64,000 nt of DNA from NCBI GenBank assembly GCA_037127315.1, contig JBBBDQ010000914.1, forward strand, positions 506,501-570,500. The letters run 5' to 3'. Each line of letters opens with the position of its first letter. Position 1 is the first letter of the stretch. A program made the translations under genes and the position numbers. Positions 12,645 through 23,636 of the stretch are shown in pieces. The DNA comes from Ascarosepion bandense (lineage: Eukaryota; Mollusca; Cephalopoda; Sepiida; Sepiidae). The notes below the pieces were generated by a model. That model searched no databases. It was given only the letters and a program-made list of their open reading frames with translations, and was not told where the DNA came from.

Positions 12645-12985
12645 ACACATAGCACAGTGGATAAAAGCGTTGGTTCGAGCTATTGACTTGACCCAAAGAG
12701 TTGTGAGTTCAATACCTGGCTACAGCAGTAGTGAACAGATAACTTAGATAGTTCAGTTAAAGACGGATAGCTAAAACACCCGGAAGTGTCATAGCTCAGG
12801 AAACGAGAACAATATAATATAATGATTGAATTAAAAGGTTCGGTTCGAAATTCTAATTAGCTAATAAATGCCTGAGTGCACAACGACGGAAACGTCGTGA
12901 ATCTGGGAGTAAAAATAAAGACAACCGCCTGAACAATGTTAGTAATCTCAATACTACCTCATCTTAGAGGTATAGATAAATAAAT
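12645..12985 (+). mobile_element. S4 SINE, full-length copy (tRNA head, body, hammerhead-like tail)
   Basis: Head: A-box-like TAGCACAGTGGATAAAAGC (about 12652) and B box GAGTTCAATACCTGG (about 12707-12721). Body: CAGTAGTGAACAGATAACTTAGA through GTTCGGTTCGAAATTC. Tail: a decayed CTAATAA-hairpin-GGAAACGTCGTGAATC, then AATAAAGACAAC and a terminal stretch ending near CATCTTAGAGGTATAGATA. At about 340 bp it is the most complete S4 here. Other S4 loci are near 31.4, 32.3, 61.6 and 62.4 kb. Confidence 0.7.
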
Positions 12986-13132
12986 GGCTCAGTTAAAAAT
13001 TTCAATCATCTGAATAACGCCGGGGTGTACAACGACCGAAACGTTATAAACATGTCAATAAAAATGAAGAAAACAGTCCGAACAATACAAATAATGTAAA
13101 TGCTACCGCATCTCAGAATTATAGAGAGATAA
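12986..13132 (+). mobile_element. S4 SINE tail, second copy in tandem
   Basis: Begins in the S4 body (AATTTCAATCAT) and runs through CTGAATAACGCC, the loop GTGTACAACG, CCGAAACGTTATAAAC, ATGTCAATAAAAATGAAG and the end TCTCAGAATTATAGAGAGATA. It sits directly after the full copy in the same orientation, so the locus is an inverted fragment followed by a tandem pair. Confidence 0.6.
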
Positions 13133-13246
13133 ATGCAATTCTGTAACATTAAAGTATTCAAAAACAAATGAAAAATATTTTACAAATCGATATTTTACTA
13201 TTTACGAACAACATATTTACTCCGAAAGAAAATTTTCTCTTAAAGT

Positions 13247-14285
13247 GGAAATGGATCATCACTTAAGGAGCCTCTCCAATTCTGAACTGTGATATTTTTT
13301 CTTTCTCTTCTCTTTCTAAGGCCATATCATTTCGTTGGTGTCCAGTCAAAATTAGAGTTAAATTTATTTTTGTTTTTCAATTCTTTAAAATTAACTGGTT
13401 TTCATGCATATTTTAAAATATTTAATTTTAATATTTTTTTTCCATTTCTGATTTTTTTCCGTCATTGAATTCTTTAATGAAGGTTTGCTCTTACGTGGAT
13501 TTTCTAACTTGTTAGAAAATTAGAAAAGTCTCTTGTATAAGGGACTAAATTTTATTTTATTTTCGGTTTCAATAAGTATCTGCCATTTTTTAGTTCATGA
13601 ATGAACTCTTAACTTCTCCAGCTAGTGTGGCATATAAACGGCACTTAAAACAAAATTAATCACTCCGTTTGATTTGATGTTTGCCAAAAGAAGTGAACTT
13701 GTCCGTGAAAATGGATCATCATTCTCAATTAACTGGCCTTTCCAATTCAAGACTGTGATATCTTTTTCTATTATTTTGCTGTACCCTATTATTTCGTTGG
13801 GGGTCCAGTTAGAATTGGCGTTAAATTTTATTTTTGTTTAAATTATTTAAAGGTAAGTGGTTTTAATGTATTTAAATTTTTTTATTTTAATTATATTTAA
13901 TTTAATTTTTTTCAATTTTGTTTTTTCTTTTTCCTGCCTTTGAATTCTTAAATAATGTTTTGCTATCACGAAGATTTTCTAACTTATTAGAAATCTCTTG
14001 CATTAGGGATTAATTTTTCTGTTTCGATATGTATCTGCCAGTCTCTTTCCTAGATGAATGACCTCAACCCCCAACGTTTCCCGCCAGTTTGGAATATATA
14101 GGATAGGAATAAATTTAATCACTGTGCTCGATTTGGTTTTTGCCAAAAGAAGTGTTATTGCCCGTGGAAATTGATCATAATTTTTACTTGACTAGCCTTT
14201 CCAATTTTGGGCTATGATATTTTTTCACTTCTTTTTTTAAAAACCCTATCATTTTGATGGTGTTTAAACTCTGCAAGTCTGGGCT
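13247..14285. repeat. Tandem repeat, about 460-bp unit, 2.3 copies
   Basis: The anchor ATGGATCATC at 13251 recurs at 13711 and (as ATTGATCATA) at 14170, a period of 459-460 bp. Other anchors repeat at the same offset: CTTTCCAATT, CATTTCGTTGG-GTCCAG, GATTTTCTAACTT-TTAGAAA, GTATCTGCCA and TGCCAAAAGAAGTG. The third unit is partial. Units are clearly diverged and A/T-rich, with no coding potential. It looks like a decayed satellite or local duplication. Confidence 0.8.
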
Positions 14286-14857
14286 GTTTGGTTTTTGTCT
14301 TTGCTTTGTTATCTACTGGTGGCCCAACTTCACTGAACATATAATGATCTTCTGACTTTAGCTGTTAAACTTAGTAAATTTAACTTTAATTTTTTTCCAA
14401 ATTGGCGTATATATACCTTACTAGCGTCCTGTTTACTCCTCCCACTTTTATTCAACAAAACTAAAGGCTTATCCTTTATTCCCTGATTAGAAATTGGTTC
14501 CGGGTCCTCTTTCTTTTCTCAGATTTCCATATTGGTGCTCCTTCAATTTTTCTGATATGTGTGGTCTGTAGCAACGTCTCTTCATTGTGAGGGTACCGGG
14601 TTGGCAGTTTTATGGTTGCTGTTTTCCATTGGTAGTTAGGAGCACCAACTTTTGCGTAGCGTCAAGAGCAGATGCTCTGATGAACAGTTGCATATTATCG
14701 GCGTTATAGGTGTCCATGCAAACGTTTCTAGTGGGCAATCCCGATGCTACACTATGCTGCAGTCCACGCCAGCTCCCTTCCTTCACATGTTGCAGTCAAT
14801 GACCGTCTTCCACCTGTACTTGAGGTCTCTCTTCACCAACAAAAAAAAAATGAGCAA
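14286..14857. other. No recognised gene
   Basis: Slightly less AT-rich, with a frame at 14652-14897 (+) that shows no domain and runs into the following LINE. I cannot assign it. Confidence 0.35.
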
Positions 14858-16395
14858 TAGGAATCCCGATCATTGTCATGAAGAAACGTGCCCCTGAACT
14901 CTACTTTGTCCTCTCTAAACTCTATAATAACTGCCTCTCTGCTTCCTGTTTTGCAGCCTGCTGGAAGTTCTCTTTTGTGGTTCTTGTATATAAGAACTCA
15001 GGAGAACACTCGGGCCCCTCTAATTATCGTCCTATCAGCCTCCTACCAATTTTCGCCAAAGTGTGCGAGGCAATCCTTAATGCTGAAATAGTTCAACATC
15101 ACTCCGCCCATAAACTATCCTCGTACAGACAGTATGGCATACGCTTTGCCTGTTATACTGATGATTTACCAAAGCCTTCACCGAGCACATACACCAGACC
15201 CTTGATAAGAGCGGTAAAACACGAGCTGTTGCCCTGGATATCTCCAAAGCATTTGATAGGGTCTGGCACGCCTGCATTCTACGCAAGCTACAGGGCTATG
15301 GTATCACTGGATGCTTGCTTTGTTTGATCTAATCGTTCCTATCAAACTGCATAATGAAGTTCGTTTTGAACGGGCACCCTCCAGCCTTTATCACACAAAA
15401 GCGATTGTCCCCCAGTGCTCCCGTTCTAGACCCGCCGCTCTTTCTGATTTTCATCAACGATCTTCTTGATGTGATAAAATCCCAAGTAGGCAGTTAGGCT
15501 GACGACACTATCATTTACTCCCACCTCAGTCAAAAGCCTGTCAAAGCGAACAAAACCTCTCTGCTGATGTTGAGAAAGACCTCTAATTTGTGGTGGAATG
15601 AGAGTAAGAAATGGCTTGTGAACTATAACGCTTCCAAATCAAAGATGCTATCTGTCAAACACCATAGACAGTCCATACTGTCCCCATTAACATGAGTCTA
15701 GTTAGTATCCTCGAAAACAATACACTGCGCCTCCTTCTTTCAGCTGACATCAAGTGGAACAACTACATTGAATAAATAGCTAAATCTTCTGCTAGGAAGT
15801 GTCGGACCAGGAAGTTTTTCTCGCCTGAGTCAACACATATACAGGTCAAGGGCATGCATTGAATACTGTTGTCGTATCTAGCCAAAACGCCCCTGCTATT
15901 CCTCTCGGTGCTCTCGACAGGCTTCAGAAAAGAATCTGCAATGTAATCGATCCCGACCTGGCAGCTCGATCCGAGTTACTTTCTCACCGATAAGATGTAG
16001 CTTCCCTCTGTCTCTTCTACATATATTTCCATTTCCCCCCTACAAGAATTTACTCGAGCAACGAAACTGTTCCCATCATTTTCTGTCAAAACAACCAAAA
16101 CAATACCCACATCTACTCCACAGCTTCTTTTCTCGCACTTCTCTCATGTGGAACACTCTTCCGTGTACTTGCTTCCCTTACAGCTACAATCTCCAAGACT
16201 TCAAATATAACGTCAATTGCAATCTCTTATCCCCCTGACTCCCCTACTTCTCTATCCTTCCTCAACACCCCTTGTATCTTGTTCTTATCCCATTTTCAAT
16301 CTACTCTCACCTGTATTCCCATTCTTCACTTGCCCATCATCTGACACCCAGTGGAACCGATTCTTCTATGGTTCCTCTTAGTCTTCGCTCTCTTT
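14858..16395 (+). mobile_element. LINE-A, old and heavily decayed copy
   Basis: Plus-strand RT remnants lie in order: KKRAPELYFVLSKLYNNC (14881), SNYRPISLLPIFAKVCEAI (15021-15080), INAEIVQHHSAHKL-like sequence to 15120, then frameshifts. DNA-level matches continue through the PQGS region (about 15400), the YADDT region (GGCTGACGACACTATCATTTAC, about 15496), the C-terminal boxes and CCACAGCTTCTTTTCTCGCACTTCTC near 16130. The terminus shared by other copies is not seen, so the 3' end is approximate or lost. It is 5'-truncated. This copy is more diverged than those at 48 and 59 kb. Confidence 0.85.
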
Positions 16396-18112
16396 CTGTA
16401 TAATATATAAAATATTTCACTTGCATTACCCGCTGGGTTATTGGTGTCTTGGACAGAAGACTTAGTTGATTCAAGTATTGATTATCATATCTTTTTTCCA
16501 GGAAGTTGTTTAGGCAATACTTAAGTCTGCTTGAGTTCAGAGAAGTGTCATAAATCTGAATATGGCTAGTGAGTATAAAGTTATATTAAATATTTCCCGA
16601 GAATGGAAATCAAAAACTAGACAAGAATCCTCTGTGAATTGGGTAAGGATTTTCGGTCAAAATTTCGATAAGATTACCGAGTATGACAGAAAACATCTGA
16701 CGAAGACCAGAGTTTTTGACAACGGGAATGTTGGAAGAATAACAACCAAGATGAGAAGGTTCCACGTACCCCGACATCTGAATAAAACCGGATATTTTAT
16801 CCACTTAAGCTTTGAAAGTATAAAAACCAAGATCAGCAGGCTGGTCTGAATAGCGAGCCTTTCCATAATTTCTTTTATAAACTATTCTTATCATATCTAG
16901 TTTATAGTTAGTGTTCATTTCATCTTTTTGGTTTGATTATCATCCAAGCACTCAAGTTTGTTTTATATTTCATTTTTACTATTCATTAATTAAAAAGCAT
17001 AAATCAGAAATAGAATTTAAGCTCCGATATTTTCTGATTTTCTGTGAGGCACTTTATCGATTAGACTCTGGAAACTAGCAACTACAAATTGCTAAAATTG
17101 TCGATATACTATACTTTTTTCCTGGTTGTAATTCCCTCCTTTTGAAGGAACGTACTAGCCTCACGTTGACCCAATGTTTTATCTGGAAAATTGTCATTAT
17201 TTATTTCGTACGATTGTTAAATAAGCAGCACAAATCATAAGTTGTCTACAATTAAATTTGTTACGAGAAACAAGTTTTAAAAAGTTTATTTCCGGTTCAA
17301 TCTGCTTTTTGGCAAACGCAGAATTTAAAATAAGACAGCGTTTGGATGGTTTTGACGGGAAACCACTCTGTTGCGTCAAAAGAAAACTAAAAAAAAAGAA
17401 ATCAAGCCTTGCTCTGTTCAAACGAACCAGACGTACGACTTTGACCCAAATTTCGCTTATGTATGGCGATAACAAGCTTTTTCCATCAGTTCTGAACTTC
17501 ATCCTAAGCTGCTGCAGGAAGTACTAAGATGTAATCTAAGCAAAACTTTTAGAACAATTAAGAATATGCAAAGTGCAAAACAAAAATATCTGATGTTATA
17601 GTTATTGCTATCAGTGAAGAAGTAGTATTTGCAATCGTATTCAAATTCAGACCAAATTCAAATGGTTTACGTTACATTTTGCCCTGATGCCCCTGGAAAA
17701 TGCCCGGATCTATATATACATCCGAAATCAAACAGCAAGTTAAACAGAATTTTCTTGCCGACGGTTTCATCTAAAACATGTCTGAATTCAAAATCATACA
17801 GAAAAATCACTCCATTGTATTTCCCATGATGTCATTGCAATACATATATATAGATGGTTGAATTCATGTTCAAAATACTGCACCTGGGAAAGGTATGATT
17901 CCATTTTTCCTCTACTTGCATTAAATTAAAAAGCAAGGTAAGCAGCGCTTACTGGCATTGAGTGGCAGCAAGGAGAAAGCAATGGAATACCACTCCTCTA
18001 TACATTCATGGAGATTTATAAATAAAAAACAAACAAAAAAAGAAAACATATCAGGGGTAGGACATGATCGCTTACCTACCAGAAAAATAAAGATAGTGTA
18101 GAAAAAACATCG
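16396..18112. other. Unassigned sequence with several small frames
   Basis: Frames at 16562-16849 (+), 17258-17527 (+) and 17629-17829 (+) encode basic, low-complexity peptides without a recognisable domain. Overlapping frames of similar length on the other strand argue against coding. I cannot say more. Confidence 0.35.
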
Positions 18113-18175
18113 TCGAAAATGTGGCTGAGCAGTTAGAACTTTCGATTTCTGACAATAAATGTTCGCATCTCACCA
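18113..18175 (+). mobile_element. tRNA-like segment, possible SINE head
   Basis: GTGGCTGAGCAGTTAGAAC resembles a D-arm/A box, and ATGTTCGCATCTCACC resembles a T-arm/B box about 30 bp downstream. The T-arm stem is imperfect and no second copy is visible, so this is tentative. The open frame at 18121-18489 starts within it and is probably spurious. Confidence 0.35.
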
Positions 18176-18313
18176 AGGTTGATTTGTCAGGAATGTGTCA
18201 TCTTGATGTGATCGGTCTAGAGGAGGCAATCCGATTGTGCGGCACCTTTGAAAAGTACCTGAAATACATACCAAGGGTACACTCAAGCCTTGTGACTGAA
18301 ATTGAGAAGCTGT

Positions 18314-18412
18314 CGATGGCTGTGCTAAGTCGAAGTCAACCGTCATCGTGTCCGATGGCTGTGCTAAGTCCGAAGTCAACCGTCAGCGTGCTAAGTCCGT
18401 CAACCGTCATGG
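18314..18412. repeat. Short minisatellite, about 40-bp unit
   Basis: GATGGCTGTGCTAAGTC-GAAGTCAACCGTCA occurs at about 18314 and 18354, followed by shortened versions (GTGCTAAGTCCGTCAACCGTCA). Slippage or unequal exchange is the likely origin. Confidence 0.7.
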
Positions 18413-18424
18413 CTTTATTCAAAA

Positions 18425-18610
18425 TTTTGTCCTCTCTAGATAACGCGCCCTCTCTCTCAGAATCTGTAACTAAAATCCGGTCAGTATAGTTGCAGTATAA
18501 ACCACACATTGCCTTTGTGGGTATTAAACAAACACAAGTGTGCCTATTCCGGCGTCTGCCATGAGGATTAGCTAACTGCTGGTAGAAATTCTCGAATACC
18601 AGTAACCAGC

Positions 18611-18612
<2 letters not shown>
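18425..18612 (+). repeat. Dispersed repeat R5, copy 1
   Basis: About 190 bp are shared with 21175-21360: AACGCGCCCTCTCTC, AGTTGCAGTATAAACCACA, AAACACAAGTGTGCCT, GAGGATTAGCTA and CAGTAACCAGCCA. The class is unknown. The copy ends exactly at a (TA)n array, and the second copy ends next to ATATGCATG. Confidence 0.6.
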
Positions 18613-18661
<49 letters not shown>

Positions 18662-18672
18662 GTGTGTGTGTA
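18613..18672. repeat. (TA)n-(TG)n microsatellite
   Basis: About 23 TA units followed by a short TG run. Confidence 0.95.
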
Positions 18673-18834
18673 TTTAGGCAGCATTTTTTCATTGATGCAT
18701 GTTTCATCAAATAATGTAGACAAGTTCTGTTTATTTTATGTAAATGTTTTTCATATTGTCGGATAAGCTTAATAGCTTTGTCATTAAATGAAGAAAGAAA
18801 ATCACAATATCGTCACATATTTTTTATAAAATAC

Positions 18835-19730
18835 AATCTAAGCTTTTGGCTTACATAAGCCATTTTCAAAGATGTCAATTACATTTTAGTATAACAATTC
18901 ACGGACAAACGATAATTACAGTCTGTTTTTGTTTACATAGAAGATTTCCAAGCAACAACAAACTCGTGCGTACAAGAGGCTGGAAGCGAATAACGCGCCA
19001 CAGCTCATGACGTGAGACATGACCACGCGAGAGTGAAAATAAGAAATACTAAGTATGGGAAGCCACTGGAATAAACCAATGGTTTCTGTTATTAATTTTA
19101 GGTATTTAAAGATATTTGTGAAGTTTTCATAGTTTCATTTGGTCAGGTTAGGTTTCTACTGTTTTATTTTCAAGAATCTTTAGTTTTTGTTTATTGTTTT
19201 CATTTTTAAATGTAGTTGTGTTTTCAACGTAGGTTTTTCGGAATTGTGTATGTGGCCAGGCATGTTGTTTTAAATGCTTAATAATGTTAGAATTATTGTT
19301 CAAATGTAGTGTCAAGCGTCGTGAAAACGAATTTGTGGTGTGAACAACATAATTATTACTTAATCTGTTGGAAATACAATCTCCCAAAGACACTTGACTT
19401 TGTAAATTATGTTTTTTTGCGAATCGCTAACCGGGGGAAAAGAATCATTGCGAATAATTGAGTTGGATATACTAGATTTAGAGTAGTACATGATTGACTT
19501 AATTTTTGTGCTAGGATCTGTTTTAGATATATTAGTATGTATTAATTTTTTTTAGTATATTTTTATCTTGTTTATAATTTGTATTCATTAGATTACTATA
19601 TAGAAGATTAATATTTTCGAGATTAGTTGAAGTAGTATTATGTTCTTTTTGCTTAGTATTAAGACTTTTAAGAAAGCATCGTATTTTTTCACCAACTATA
19701 CAGTTTGGAAAGTTATTATGAATAAGTGTT

Positions 19731-19737
<7 letters not shown>
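18835..19737 (-). mobile_element. Penelope-like element P1: RT C-terminus, GIY-YIG endonuclease and 3' flank
   Basis: The minus-strand frame from about 19737 reads KQTLIHNNFPNCIVGEKIR and NLMNTNYKQDKNIL, typical of the region after the PLE reverse transcriptase. It then reads TDPSTKIKSIMYYSKSS (about 19520-19460), PPVSDSQKNIIYKVKC, and, after a one-base frameshift, SLGDCISN. The GIY-YIG-type endonuclease follows: NYVVHTTNSFSRRLTLHL (about 19340), IIKHLKQHAW and NTTTFKNENNKQKLKILE (to about 19160). PLEs pair a telomerase-like RT with this nuclease. The 3' flank to 18835 holds a strong hairpin (TGGCTTATGTAAGCCA, 18847-18862) in a CTTTGAAAA-hairpin-AAAAGCTTAG context. There are two single-base frameshifts. 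The 5' side is cut at a (TA)n array at 19737. Confidence 0.85.

Positions 19738-19779
<42 letters not shown>
19737..19779. repeat. (TA)n microsatellite at the PLE 5' break
   Basis: About 21 TA units lie exactly where the PLE homology stops. The array stays in frame as alternating Y/I, producing a misleading longer ORF (19532-19942). Confidence 0.95.
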
Positions 19780-19781
<2 letters not shown>

Positions 19782-20289
19782 AACAAATCTTTCAAACAGT
19801 GACTAAACACACTTAGAATACATTGACATCTCCGATAAAAATTACGATGACAAATCCTGATCAGCTTGAATAAACCATGACAAGGCAATATATTGATAGC
19901 TAAAAATATTCGCATGGATGTTCTAGGCCTTAGAAACATCATTGTATATTTGTGAATGTTTGTTCTGCGATGTTATCACACCGATAAAAAGCAATAAAAT
20001 TTCTCGTTGAAAGTGAAATATTGTTGACTTCTGGGAAGGACATGAAAGACAAACCCAACCAGTTATTTACTGACAAATCTTTGCTTTTCAATATATAACC
20101 AACGATTCCACAGGACTAAATAGAGATCCAAGCGTTTCTTTTTGTGTCTTATTTTTATTTCACCCCCCCTCCCTGTACATTCTGTTATTGACGTCTTATT
20201 CTTTTATATCATCTTCCTACGTTAGTCCGTGTCTTTGATTTCGTTTTGTCGTTTCTTTCGTTACTGCCATTTTGTTTGTCTTCATTTTC
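19780..20289. other. No recognised gene
   Basis: Unassigned sequence between the PLE and LINE-B. Confidence 0.35.
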
Positions 20290-21010
20290 TCTCTCAGTGT
20301 GGCTACCGCTTGCGTACGGATAGGAAGTGCATTCAGCTGATATATAAAAATAGAAAGGGGTTTAAGACAAGAATATATTTTCCCATCGAATATATTCAAT
20401 TACTGAGAGAAACAAAATCGTTGCCAGGATTCGTCATTGGCGGCCATAATCTCAACAAGGTAAGATATGAGAATGACACGATGCTGATAGCAGACACAGA
20501 AGGAAAATGCAGAGCCTCCTATAGAAGGTAGCAGGAGAAAGTGAGAATAAAAGACTGAGCATAAACTTTAAGAAAACTGAACGTATGATCATCAGCAAAG
20601 CGAGTTCCCCCAAAATACAAACTAGAAGTTGGAGAAACTAAAATAAAAACAAGTTAAGAAATTTTAATAACTAGGAAGTGTTCTCACAGAGGATAGAAAG
20701 TGCGACGTTGAGATCCAACGATACATTAGCATGGACAATGATGTATTTTCAAAGCTAAGCAGAGTATTGAAAGAAAGGAAAATCCATTGGAAACAAAGAA
20801 AAGAATGTTGGATTTCTATGAGATATCTGTCTTTCTATTTGGAAGTGAATTTTGGACGATTTCATCAAAGATAAAGAAGAGGCTTGAGGTAGAAATGTGG
20901 TTTTACAAAAAGAAAATTATTAAAAGCAACAAGTGACAGAGCCTAGTGGAAGTCCATGATCGCCTACATCCTGAAGAGGCACGGCACATGAAGAAGAATT
21001 TGCTAACTGC
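20290..21010 (+). mobile_element. LINE-B (RTE-like), RT 3' half, decayed
   Basis: Plus strand: a decayed LRTDRKCIQLIYKNRKG segment, then LPGFVIGGHNLNKVRYENDT (about 20430-20485), where YENDT is the decayed YADD catalytic box, then LIADTE. Further blocks are PPKYKLEVGET, an FKAKQSIERK region, FLFGSEFWTISSKIKKRLE (about 20835-20885) and EMWFYKKK, followed by TGGAAGTCCATGATCGCC near the 3' end. The same blocks occur in the 34-, 53- and 57-kb copies. The endonuclease and the first RT motifs are missing. Stops and frameshifts are frequent. Confidence 0.85.
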
Positions 21011-21174
21011 ATTTGTGATCGGCTGTGCTAGACTTTATCACACACATTACAGTTGTGTGTATACAAATAGAATGTTTGACGGCTCTATTTGAAAAGACGT
21101 CAATGTTTGTGCTAGCACGAAATCACACGTCATCAGGAACGAGAGTTTGAGCTTTCTTCAGTCTGTTGTTCATG

Positions 21175-21360
21175 CTAGAAAACGCGATCTCTCCTAGAAA
21201 CTGTAAACTAAGGTCCGTTCAGCTCAGTTGTAGCATAAACCACAGGTGGGCTCTGTAAGTGTTGAACAGACACACGTTTGCCTGAGCAAGCATCTGCAAT
21301 GGGGATTAGCTAGCCTCTCTGGTAGACTGGTATCCTTGAATAAATGTGGCCAGCCATTAT
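21175..21360 (+). repeat. Dispersed repeat R5, copy 2
   Basis: Matches 18425-18612 through AACGCGATCTCTCC, AGTTGTAGCATAAACCACA, ACAGACACACGTTTGCCT, GGGGATTAGCTAG and TGGCCAGCCA. Divergence between the copies is high, so the insertions are old. Class unknown. Confidence 0.6.
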
Positions 21361-21758
21361 ATGCATGTATGGCTGGCCATTCGCATCATAGGATGCTTGT
21401 CTTTAGGTGCCCACTTTTATTTTATACTGCTTCAATGATGAGCTGACTCTGGGGAGAGAGGGCGTTATTCGATGTGAAAAACAATCTGAAAAAGGCCAGA
21501 ACGATCACGAGGACTTGCAACTTCAAGCCAGCACTATCATTGATGGCACCCCAAAGAGAGCTCTCTATCTAATTTCACTCACAAGGGTTAACCAATAATT
21601 TGGTTTTTAGACACTTTCTAAAGGCACTGCACGCTGCGATCGCTTCCTGATTGACAACATCAAAAAATATACTTTTTAACAAATCGACAATCGTGAGATT
21701 CTAATCTGGGCTTTGTATTCAGAAAGCGAACCACACGGGCACGCGCACAACAATATAT

Positions 21759-21759
<1 letters not shown>
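21361..21759. other. No recognised gene
   Basis: The frames at 21246-21446 and 21407-21598 overlap the R5 repeat or have no domain. CTGAAAAAGGCCAGAACGA near 21487 was examined as a ribozyme-like motif but lacks the second half. Confidence 0.35.
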
Positions 21760-21801
<42 letters not shown>

Positions 21802-21901
21802 TGTGTGTGTAAGTTTGCGTGCATGCTTAGCAATTTTAATTGACTATGGAGAAATTGATAAAAATATGTGAAAACGTCCAGCTATAACAAGGAAACCAAT
21901 G

Positions 21902-21966
<65 letters not shown>

Positions 21967-21981
21967 AGAGAGAGAGAGAGA
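21760..21981. repeat. (TG)n, then (CT)n-(TA)n-(AG)n microsatellites
   Basis: TG repeats at 21760-21810. CT repeats at 21903-21936 run into TA repeats (to 21961), followed by a short AG run at 21967-21981, so the CT and AG arms can fold on each other. Confidence 0.95.
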
Positions 21982-22369
21982 TGTAAATAAGTATGCTGAA
22001 TTTATTATAGAAAGTGAATTAATGACCACAAGCAAAAATAGAATTAAATATCTGCTTAAATATTTATATTTATGAATATTCAAGAAGAAGTACCGAATAA
22101 ATGGAAAAATATAGAGCCGGAATGCAGAATTTGCTGCAACAAACCATATTGTCAATGACCAATCAAAACATATATTGAAGAAAGATTCGTTCTATGACCT
22201 TGAACTTTAAAGGTAAGGGTGGATGAAATGCACACAAGAAATCAACAGGAAAACAAAATAACAGAAAAGTGAGAAGTTGATTGAATCACATTCCAACCCC
22301 ACTTGACAGCTATTGAAAACCCTAACCCAAGATGAAAGGCTTAGTGAAGAAATTGAGAAAATAAGAAAA
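21982..22369. other. No recognised gene
   Basis: A-rich sequence, nothing assigned. Confidence 0.35.
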
Positions 22370-22640
22370 ACCATGCCAGAAAAGAAACAAAAACTCCATC
22401 ATAAACGAATGAAGTTGGATACAAAAAGATGGATAAAAACCGAGGAACTAAATAACTTAATATAATATATTCAATCTAACAGCATTACTGAAGTGAATCA
22501 CTTAGTGTATACAGAAAGGAGATGGTTATTGATAAAGAGAATTCTTGGAAGATCTATTCACAAAGACAGGTGTGAAAGCTGTTTATTGGATAAGCAGGAT
22601 CATCAAAATAAAAAAGAGAGAAAGAAAATATTAAGGAAAC
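22370..22640 (+). mobile_element. Possible N-terminal fragment of another LINE ORF
   Basis: Lysine/arginine-rich plus-strand peptides (KLHHKRMKLDTKRWIKTEEL near 22395; SITEVNHLVYTERRW near 22480-22525) resemble the charged region before the RT domain of some R2/NeSL-like LINEs. There is no catalytic motif and the frame is interrupted. Tentative. Confidence 0.25.
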
Positions 22641-23254
22641 AAGCATACAGAAACACTTACACACTTACACACATACACATATATAGGCACACATGCATAC
22701 ATAGGATGCGATTGGAAAATTGTCGTCATTTAATATTTTAAATTTAACACATGCTCATTGCATGAAATTTTTTCAACTACAGAAAATAACAAGATCAATT
22801 GGGTACCATCTGTGAGAAGCAGATCACCATGAGAATTCACTACCCCCAAAATTTGGAAAGAGCATGCTATACTGAGTGGCATTCGCAACGGAAGGTCAAA
22901 GACGAACCTTTCAGAGTGTTTGAGTGTCAATCTGAAGATAGTGCAGAAGAATCAGAAAGATCTGGATAATAAATTCATTCAATATTATGGTATTTAAAGT
23001 CATCACTAATGATGGCGGCGTTATGCCTTGATTCGTCTTCCTACTGGTCGTCAGACACAGCATGAAGGTCTATATTAAATGACTTGAGAGGATAGTGCTG
23101 TCTTGTGTGAAGACGTTTGTTGCTGGAAAACCCTATACCAGGTAACAGTACTATTCACCATGCTATACATGCACTAGAACCCAGTCATGTCTGTCAAACA
23201 TTTCTACGAACACATCATCCTTACATCTGACCACCTAACTCCATTCGAACTTGA
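22641..23254. other. No recognised gene
   Basis: An imperfect CA/TA-rich stretch (22650-22705) is followed by unassigned sequence. Confidence 0.35.
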
Positions 23255-23380
23255 GACCTATATAGATAGAGGTTGCAGGTTCGAATCCTGCCGAATGGCA
23301 CACATTTTTGGAATAAAAATTTACTGAAAATAATCAGGCCGGTGGATATAAATATATAATACTGTTTCATTAAAAACAGA
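23255..23380 (+). mobile_element. tRNA-derived SINE, family S3, copy 1
   Basis: A strong T-arm/B box, TGCAGGTTCGAATCCTGC (about 23273), is followed by a tail ATCAGGCCGGTGGATATAAATATAT-ACTGTTTCATTA that is shared with 27615-27775. The A box is not clear in this copy. Pol III origin is inferred. Confidence 0.55.
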
Positions 23381-23432
23381 ATATCTACTTATATACGAGT
23401 ATTAATAAAAAAAAATAATGTTCAAACAATTC

Positions 23433-23437
<5 letters not shown>

Positions 23438-23490
<53 letters not shown>

Positions 23491-23567
23491 GCGTGTATGT
23501 ACACATATAAATAGTATGTGCGTATGAATGTTAGTATGCATATATATAAATATATATCAGTTGTGTG

Positions 23568-23620
<53 letters not shown>

Positions 23621-23636
23621 GTGTGTGTGTGTACAT
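23438..23636. repeat. Two (TA)n arrays, the second ending in (TG)n
   Basis: TA repeats at 23438-23485 and 23567-23620, with TG at 23620-23632. The YIYIYI frame over them is not a gene. Confidence 0.95.

Noticed and set aside
18121..18489. 122-codon plus-strand frame as a gene
   Set aside because: It starts in a tRNA-like segment, includes a minisatellite and runs into repeat R5. There is no domain, and an overlapping minus frame is equally long.
19532..19942. 136-codon minus frame as one protein
   Set aside because: Only the part up to 19737 is PLE; the rest is reading through a (TA)n array into unrelated sequence.
21120..21165. Minus-strand CTGATGACGTGTG... resembling the S5 tail
   Set aside because: The GAAAC half is not present (only CAAAC) and the stem is unconvincing, so it is too weak to call.
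22319..22331. CCCTAACCC as telomeric repeat
   Set aside because: A single occurrence, not an array.
23436..23636. YIYIYI-rich frames here and at 29479-29752, 41908-42345 and 46928-47110
   Set aside because: These are translations of TA/TG microsatellites.
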